A stretch of DNA of 36,442 bases from Candidatus Geothermarchaeota archaeon (GTDB taxonomy: Archaea; Thermoproteota; Nitrososphaeria; Geothermarchaeales; JDFR-13): NCBI GenBank assembly GCA_015523605.1, contig WAKC01000039.1:1-36442 (forward strand), read 5' to 3'. Below are positions 32,024 through 36,442 of this stretch, piece by piece. How positions within the stretch are numbered: the first letter of the stretch is position 1; the number at the start of each line of letters is the position of its first letter. The notes under the pieces are model-generated. The model did not search any database and was not told where the DNA came from. It saw only the letters and a list, made by a program, of their open reading frames with translations. The position numbers were made by a program, and so were the translations under genes.

Positions 32024-33985
32024 ATGAATAGAGGTTTAATAGCACTATCAATACTTGGGATGTTACTGGCGAGCATTGGATTGGGGTTCTTGGGCGTTGG
32101 CTATGCACAGACACAAGACCCGGTTAAGGAGTTGCTGATTAGGGAGATAACGGTTTATAGAGATGCTATAACGAGGATATTGGATCTAGTGACTGATGAG
32201 ACTCCCTATATCCAGGAGATTAGAGATTATCTTGCCACTTTAAACGCTACAGACCTTAACTCACTTTCTCAGGAGGAGCTGGAGACGATAAGAGATACGC
32301 TTAAGGATTATTTCGATACTCTAAGGGAGATGGTCTCGGTAGACCCAACAATTGGTGAGGAGGTTAGAAAGAGGATTATGGAGGAGGTCTCAGCGGTTAT
32401 CGAGCTTATAGTAGAGAAATATAATATGACTTCCATGAGGGAGTTATACGACCAGGTTAGACAGTATATTGCTACTGGCGAGGTTGACAAGGCCTTAGAG
32501 ATATTGGGTGAGCTTGATAAGGTATTAAGTGAGGTTAGCGTGGACACTCAATCGGAGGAGATTATAAGTGGGATACTGGATATGCTTAGATCCCTAAGTA
32601 GGGATGGTAATGCAACCTCAGTAGAGGCGTTGAATCTGAGTATTGAGAATATTAAGTCGGCCATTGAGGTTTTAATCGATGTTAAGGAATATCTAAGGTC
32701 GATAAATGCTTCTGAAGAGAGTATATTGGCTGTAGACCTTGCTATATCTACACTCAACTCAACAGTATCGATACTTGAGAATGTTAAGTCGAAAGTGGGT
32801 GATACTGTTGTTCCTGGCGAGGTCGGTAAGGCTGTGAATACTACTATGACGGCTGAACTTTTGAGTGAGATTGCAGAGTATAGATGGAAGGTCTCAGCAT
32901 TACTTAACGAGTCCAATAGGCTGGAGAATATGTCGTTGGCCATGAACAAGAGCTATCTATTAACGCTTATAGAAGAGGCTAGAACTGTACTGGTAAATGC
33001 ATCTAACTATCTGAATAAGTCTGAAGCGGCTGCTGTGGAAGGCAACTTGACTGAGGCCTTCAACCTATTCAATAGGGCTAAGGTGGCTGTTGACTATGCA
33101 GAGGAGATCCTCGAGGATGTAGCCAAGGTTTTGGGTACAGAGCTTAAATATAAAGATGAGTATATAGAGAAACCCCTCCCAATGCTGGCTGGTAAATTGG
33201 AAGACCTATCGGGTGATATACAGGAGCTCATGGCAGAAGCGCAGAGGCTGATGAATAATAGTGAGGTGCAAAACAATAACGTGACCCTGACGATGGTCCA
33301 AAAGGCATTAGAATATCTTAACAATGCATCCACATTACTAGATAACGCATGGATACAGTTCTACGCTGGAAACTATACAGAGGCGCTTAAACTATACCGC
33401 GAAGCCTATAAAATGTATGAGGCTGCAGAGCTAAATATTGAGATGGTTAGGGAATGGCTTGATGAGAGTGATGATAGGGATGTCATGGGCCCGATGCTAG
33501 ATAGGATATATGAGTATAAGGAGGAGATTGAGGAACTGAGTACCTGGGCTCTTAGCCTTTATAACAAGGCCGTTGAGAAGAATAACAGTGAGGCTGCACA
33601 GCTAATTCTCGATGCTCAAGAGAAGCTTAAGAATGCTTCAGACCTTCTATACCAAGTCTCAGATCTACTTGCTATAGGGGCATATAATGAGGCATCTGAT
33701 ATTCTAAGTCAGGTAGCTATGCTAATCTCAGATGCAAGACAGAATCTAAATAAAGCGGCTGCAAAGCTTGATGCGATGATGTGGGATGATGGAGATGACG
33801 ACGACACGGATGACGATTCAGACGATGGAAAGGGTGATGGCCGAGAAGGGCATGATGACTGTGAGGACTGTGGCAACGATGGTGATGGAAGGAATGATGG
33901 CGGAGATAGAGAAGGAGGTAGGGACGATTCTGGTAGGAGGAACGGGGATGATAGAGACCGGGGTGATGAAGACGAGAGAGAGTAA
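32024..33985 (+). CDS. Secreted helical repeat protein with acidic Asp/Gly-rich tail
   Basis: 653 aa, unrecognised. Signal peptide about residues 1-28 (ends GYAQT). Residues 30-585 are almost all helix. Three related segments recur about every 105-110 residues, near 308-363, 418-472 and 520-576, with the pattern L.NAS.LL...(G)NYTEA..L...A......A. Another TPR-like turn is YIATGEVDKALEIL (148-161). Many N-glycosylation sequons are present. The last 66 residues are low-complexity, very rich in Asp, Gly and Arg, with a DCEDCG Cys pair; the Asp excess suggests binding of Ca2+ or other cations, or an attachment or spacer role. There is no C-terminal TM. GGTGA precedes the ATG. Confidence 0.78.
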   Translation: MNRGLIALSILGMLLASIGLGFLGVGYAQTQDPVKELLIREITVYRDAITRILDLVTDETPYIQEIRDYLATLNATDLNSLSQEELETIRDTLKDYFDTLREMVSVDPTIGEEVRKRIMEEVSAVIELIVEKYNMTSMRELYDQVRQYIATGEVDKALEILGELDKVLSEVSVDTQSEEIISGILDMLRSLSRDGNATSVEALNLSIENIKSAIEVLIDVKEYLRSINASEESILAVDLAISTLNSTVSILENVKSKVGDTVVPGEVGKAVNTTMTAELLSEIAEYRWKVSALLNESNRLENMSLAMNKSYLLTLIEEARTVLVNASNYLNKSEAAAVEGNLTEAFNLFNRAKVAVDYAEEILEDVAKVLGTELKYKDEYIEKPLPMLAGKLEDLSGDIQELMAEAQRLMNNSEVQNNNVTLTMVQKALEYLNNASTLLDNAWIQFYAGNYTEALKLYREAYKMYEAAELNIEMVREWLDESDDRDVMGPMLDRIYEYKEEIEELSTWALSLYNKAVEKNNSEAAQLILDAQEKLKNASDLLYQVSDLLAIGAYNEASDILSQVAMLISDARQNLNKAAAKLDAMMWDDGDDDDTDDDSDDGKGDGREGHDDCEDCGNDGDGRNDGGDREGGRDDSGRRNGDDRDRGDEDERE

Positions 33986-34007
33986 CATTACATCCTTTTC
34001 CCCATTA

Positions 34008-34021
34008 TTTTTATATAAAAA
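34008..34021. terminator. Bidirectional terminator palindrome
   Basis: TTTTTATATAAAAA is a perfect 14-bp palindrome between two convergent genes. It gives T5 runs on both strands, about 25 nt after each stop codon. It fits T-run termination in both directions. Confidence 0.55.
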
Positions 34022-34044
34022 GAAGGGTTGTGGATGTATCTAAC

Positions 34045-35775
34045 CTATTTCTTAAGTTTCTCATTTAGGAATAGTATAGCGGGTAGCACTATCTTAACTA
34101 TATCGTCGATCCTGGATATTGTATGGCCCATCTCCGGTATTATATGCATCTCAAATGGATGTCTCTTCTCCAGTAATTTATAGACATAATTCAAAACAGG
34201 TTTTAACGGTGTCCTTGTATCGTACTGTGGATGTATGATACATAGTGGAACCTTCAAATTATCTACGAAGTGAATTGCACTCCTATCTTTCCTAAGCTCA
34301 GCATTTCTATCGAATAACGTATCTATGAAGGATTTGAAGATGGGGTCACTCAACTCATAGGTTAGATCCCAATCTACTATCCCCGCTCCAGCAACTCCAA
34401 CATCCCATACATCAGGCTTCTTCACCGTTGCAAGGAACGTCATAAAACCTCCATAGCTGTAGCCCATAATGGCGGTTTTATCGGCCAGTCCGATATCCTT
34501 TGCATATTTGGTTGCAGCTACTACATCCTCCATATCCATCCCGCCAGGATCTCCAATATCCAGCTTCATAAACCATGAGCCATAACCTGTCGAGCCTCTA
34601 AAGTTTGGAGCCACCACATGATATCCGGCTATGACAAGTGCACCCATCAATATACTCCAGGAATCTAGCACATGGCTCCATGGCCCTCCATGCACATATA
34701 TAACTGTCGGTCCAGGCTTTGGAGCATCACTCTCTATTATATATGTGGGTATCTCCAGACCATCCACACTCTTAATCCATACATGCTCGGTCTTCCTAAA
34801 CATCTTCTTTAGATCCTCATCCATCACACTCTCGATTACAGGCTTAAACTCGCCATTGACAACCTTATATATAGAGTTTGGCTGTGTGAAGGATGTATAG
34901 TTGACGTACACCTCACCTTTATACTCATTTACAGAGCCTACTACACCCCTCTCATATCTAATCTCAACACCGTCTATGAATGTTCTGTAACCCTCTCGAG
35001 TATTTACTGTATACCACATCTTTCCATCATAGGTCCATCCATAGCCTAGGAAGTCTAAGGGCTCTACATCCGATGGCATCTCAACCTCTTTAGGATTCAA
35101 TTCATCCTGATCCATGATATAGAGTTTATTACTTCCTTCATAGTCTGACGTGAAGAGTACCTTACCATTATAGACTGTTGGAGCGCTGTTCATAGAACCC
35201 TCTTTAGGGGTATAAACTGTAAACTCACCCTTCTCTACGTCATATCTAAATATCTCGTAGCTCCTAGGATTTCCATGTAGCTGTCCAACTCCGAAGATAT
35301 ATTTACCGTTGAAGTCTGAGGTAAACATTAGAGCCATTTTTGTATATAGCTCCTCGGCCTTACCCCCTATATCAGCCATATATAGTGAGACGCCCTTCTC
35401 TGAAGCACCCGTATAAACAATCCTCTTTTCATGCATAGCCACACCTATAACTCTAGTTGGCCTCATCTCAATGGCAGGCTCCTCCTTATCCCCTAAAACA
35501 CTGTTTATATAGAGTTGGGTAAGCTCCATCCCCTTAGTTGTATCCCTACCGTATACCAGAAAGTCATACTCTGGCTTTGGCTTGACAAGTGAGGTGACCC
35601 TCTCCCCAGAAACTGGTCTCTTATCACTACCGTCTAACTCACTGCTCCATATACGAAGTATATTCTCAGTCGAGGAATAGTATATCAGTCTCTCACCAGC
35701 TATCCCCAACATCGAATAAATAGGTGTCTTAGCCAACCTCTCAAACCTATCGATCAACTCTGAATAGCTATTCAT
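34045..35775 (-). CDS. S9 family prolyl oligopeptidase / acylaminoacyl-peptidase-like enzyme
   Basis: 576 aa. The N-terminal half (about 1-320) is a beta-propeller with WD-like blades that gates the active site, so only short peptides enter. The alpha/beta-hydrolase half has the oxyanion HGGP (about 362-365), the nucleophile Ser440 in GYSYGG, Asp519 in QYDTRTP and His551 in MGHT, a full triad. There is no signal peptide, so it is cytoplasmic. It removes acylated or ordinary N-terminal residues or cuts oligopeptides; the exact preference is not visible. GTGA lies 6 nt before the ATG. It fits the peptide-processing theme with the M28, S8 and asparaginase genes. Confidence 0.9.
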   Translation of the reverse strand: MNSYSELIDRFERLAKTPIYSMLGIAGERLIYYSSTENILRIWSSELDGSDKRPVSGERVTSLVKPKPEYDFLVYGRDTTKGMELTQLYINSVLGDKEEPAIEMRPTRVIGVAMHEKRIVYTGASEKGVSLYMADIGGKAEELYTKMALMFTSDFNGKYIFGVGQLHGNPRSYEIFRYDVEKGEFTVYTPKEGSMNSAPTVYNGKVLFTSDYEGSNKLYIMDQDELNPKEVEMPSDVEPLDFLGYGWTYDGKMWYTVNTREGYRTFIDGVEIRYERGVVGSVNEYKGEVYVNYTSFTQPNSIYKVVNGEFKPVIESVMDEDLKKMFRKTEHVWIKSVDGLEIPTYIIESDAPKPGPTVIYVHGGPWSHVLDSWSILMGALVIAGYHVVAPNFRGSTGYGSWFMKLDIGDPGGMDMEDVVAATKYAKDIGLADKTAIMGYSYGGFMTFLATVKKPDVWDVGVAGAGIVDWDLTYELSDPIFKSFIDTLFDRNAELRKDRSAIHFVDNLKVPLCIIHPQYDTRTPLKPVLNYVYKLLEKRHPFEMHIIPEMGHTISRIDDIVKIVLPAILFLNEKLKK

Positions 35776-35818
35776 GACAATTCACTATATAATCCCTCGA
35801 CAGATATAAAATTGGTTG

Positions 35819-36073
35819 TCAAGACCACTCGACAATAGGGAGCTCTGGATCCTCAATCACCAAAACCTTGTCGAGGATTGAATTCTCAATCTTCATAATC
35901 CTCCGGCCAAGCCTAACTATAGAATATTTTTCTCCCCTATGGATTAGGATAATGGGATTACCTGGGTAGAAACCCATATTAAAATATCTATAAATCTTCT
36001 CATCCACCTCAACATATACAACCCGGCCCCTAAAGCCAGTATCTGCTTCAGACAGTTTAAATACTTTATACAT
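35819..36073 (-). CDS. Stand-alone FeoA-like SH3-fold protein
   Basis: 84 aa, the length of a single FeoA domain. The core reads GRVVYVEVDEKIYRYFNMGFYPGNPIILIHRGEKYSIVRLGRRIMKIENSILDKVLVIE, matching FeoA's pattern: a variable strand, then L..LGl.PG..i.v..., and A..I.V at the end. FeoA domains bind and modulate the ferrous transporter FeoB or occur in metal-sensing regulators. No feoB or DtxR-like gene is in the window, so the partner is unknown. It has a divergent promoter with the MazG-like gene. The family call rests on pattern only. Confidence 0.65.
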   Translation of the reverse strand: MYKVFKLSEADTGFRGRVVYVEVDEKIYRYFNMGFYPGNPIILIHRGEKYSIVRLGRRIMKIENSILDKVLVIEDPELPIVEWS

Positions 36074-36118
36074 ACTACATAAGGATATTTGAGGATGGTA
36101 ATATTTAGGTGAGTCTAT

Positions 36119-36442
36119 ATGGAATTAAAGGATTTACAGAAGCTACAGAAGGAATTTGACCTCAAGTATTTCCCAGAGTTTTGGAGGATAAAGGATTATG
36201 AAGACTTCTTAGATAGGCTGGAATATCTCACTGTGGCTCTTGCGGGAGAGGTGGGTGAATTCGCCAATTTAGTTAAGAAGATGAGGAGGGAGTATCTACA
36301 TCGTAAAGTGGAGAAGAGGGATGTGATGGAGGATTTGAAGGAGGAGCTTACCGACGTATTTATATATGTATTGATAACGGCGAATCTACTGGATATGGAT
36401 CTGGAGGAATGGTTCCATGATAAATCCAATCGAAATAGGGAC
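36119..36442 (+). CDS. MazG-like NTP pyrophosphohydrolase (5' part; runs off the window)
   Basis: At least 108 aa, absent from the track because it has no stop in the window. The all-alpha NTP pyrophosphohydrolase signature is present: LTVALAGEVGEFANLVKKM and, after a loop, DLKEELTDVFIYVLITANLLDMDLEEW, giving the acidic residues (GEVGE, EELTDV) that bind magnesium. These enzymes hydrolyse nucleoside triphosphates to clear damaged or noncanonical ones. GGTGAG is 5 nt before the ATG. The truncation is just the window end. Confidence 0.85.
   Translation, partial: MELKDLQKLQKEFDLKYFPEFWRIKDYEDFLDRLEYLTVALAGEVGEFANLVKKMRREYLHRKVEKRDVMEDLKEELTDVFIYVLITANLLDMDLEEWFHDKSNRNRD

Noticed and set aside
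33786-34043. 85-aa Met/Thr-rich ORF at the end of the 653-aa gene
   Set aside because: Frame-shifted reading of the repetitive GATGAC-type tail codons; it also crosses the terminator.
36119-36442. MazG-like gene as a truncated pseudogene
   Set aside because: It is open to the last base of the window; the truncation is the window edge.

Overview
The window looks like chromosomal DNA of a thermophilic archaeon. Reasons: ribosome-binding sites of the GGTG/GGAGGTGA type, AT-rich TATA-like boxes about 25-30 nt upstream of genes with no Shine-Dalgarno, heavy use of AGG/AGA arginine codons, T-run terminators, a geranylgeranyl-reductase-family gene (isoprenoid lipids), and an archaeal C/D box RNA whose guide matches 16S rRNA. 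The gene set (branched-chain amino acid uptake, several peptidases, threonine dehydratase, PPDK) fits a peptide- or amino-acid-using heterotroph, probably of the TACK group. I cannot place it more precisely. I saw no tRNA, rRNA, CRISPR array, IS element or phage gene. The longest gene-free stretch is about 167 nt (5038-5204), so no gap exceeds 300 nt.

Layout. 1-5037: the start of an unknown gene and an isoaspartyl peptidase/asparaginase (minus), then PPDK and a saccharopine-dehydrogenase-like oxidoreductase (plus). 5038-5204: a gap with a perfect hairpin and a C/D box sRNA. 5205-10319: a complete Liv-type branched-chain amino acid ABC transporter split around a divergent promoter (livM and livH on minus; livJ, livG and livF on plus). 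10374-15038: a giant membrane-anchored subtilase. 15019-20322: a small unknown protein, a NudL-like NUDIX hydrolase, a geranylgeranyl reductase, a long M28 peptidase and a DUF1152 protein. 20404-23285: a Pot-type ABC transporter (Tat-exported binding protein plus two permeases) with no ATPase gene beside it.

23328-26801 is a run of four surface or membrane genes of unknown function, ending with a membrane-anchored winged-helix regulator. 26836-28428 is an APH-fold kinase followed at once by an APS-kinase-like gene. 28425-31005 is a minus-strand group of RidA, an EamA exporter and threonine dehydratase, a sensible pairing because RidA removes the reactive enamine/imine that the dehydratase makes. 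31092-33985 is a second regulator-plus-secreted-helical-protein pair, resembling 24511-26801 with the gene order reversed. 34045-36442 holds an S9 peptidase, a FeoA-like protein and the start of a MazG-like NTP pyrophosphohydrolase.

Most unusual points: (1) two copies of a module joining a secreted all-helical repeat protein to a two-TM protein with an extracellular beta-rich domain and a cytoplasmic winged helix, which looks like an envelope-sensing one-component system; (2) a C/D box sRNA predicted to methylate the residue equivalent to E. coli 16S position 912; (3) an 11-bp inverted repeat over the livJ promoter and a 16-bp palindrome upstream of the threonine dehydratase.
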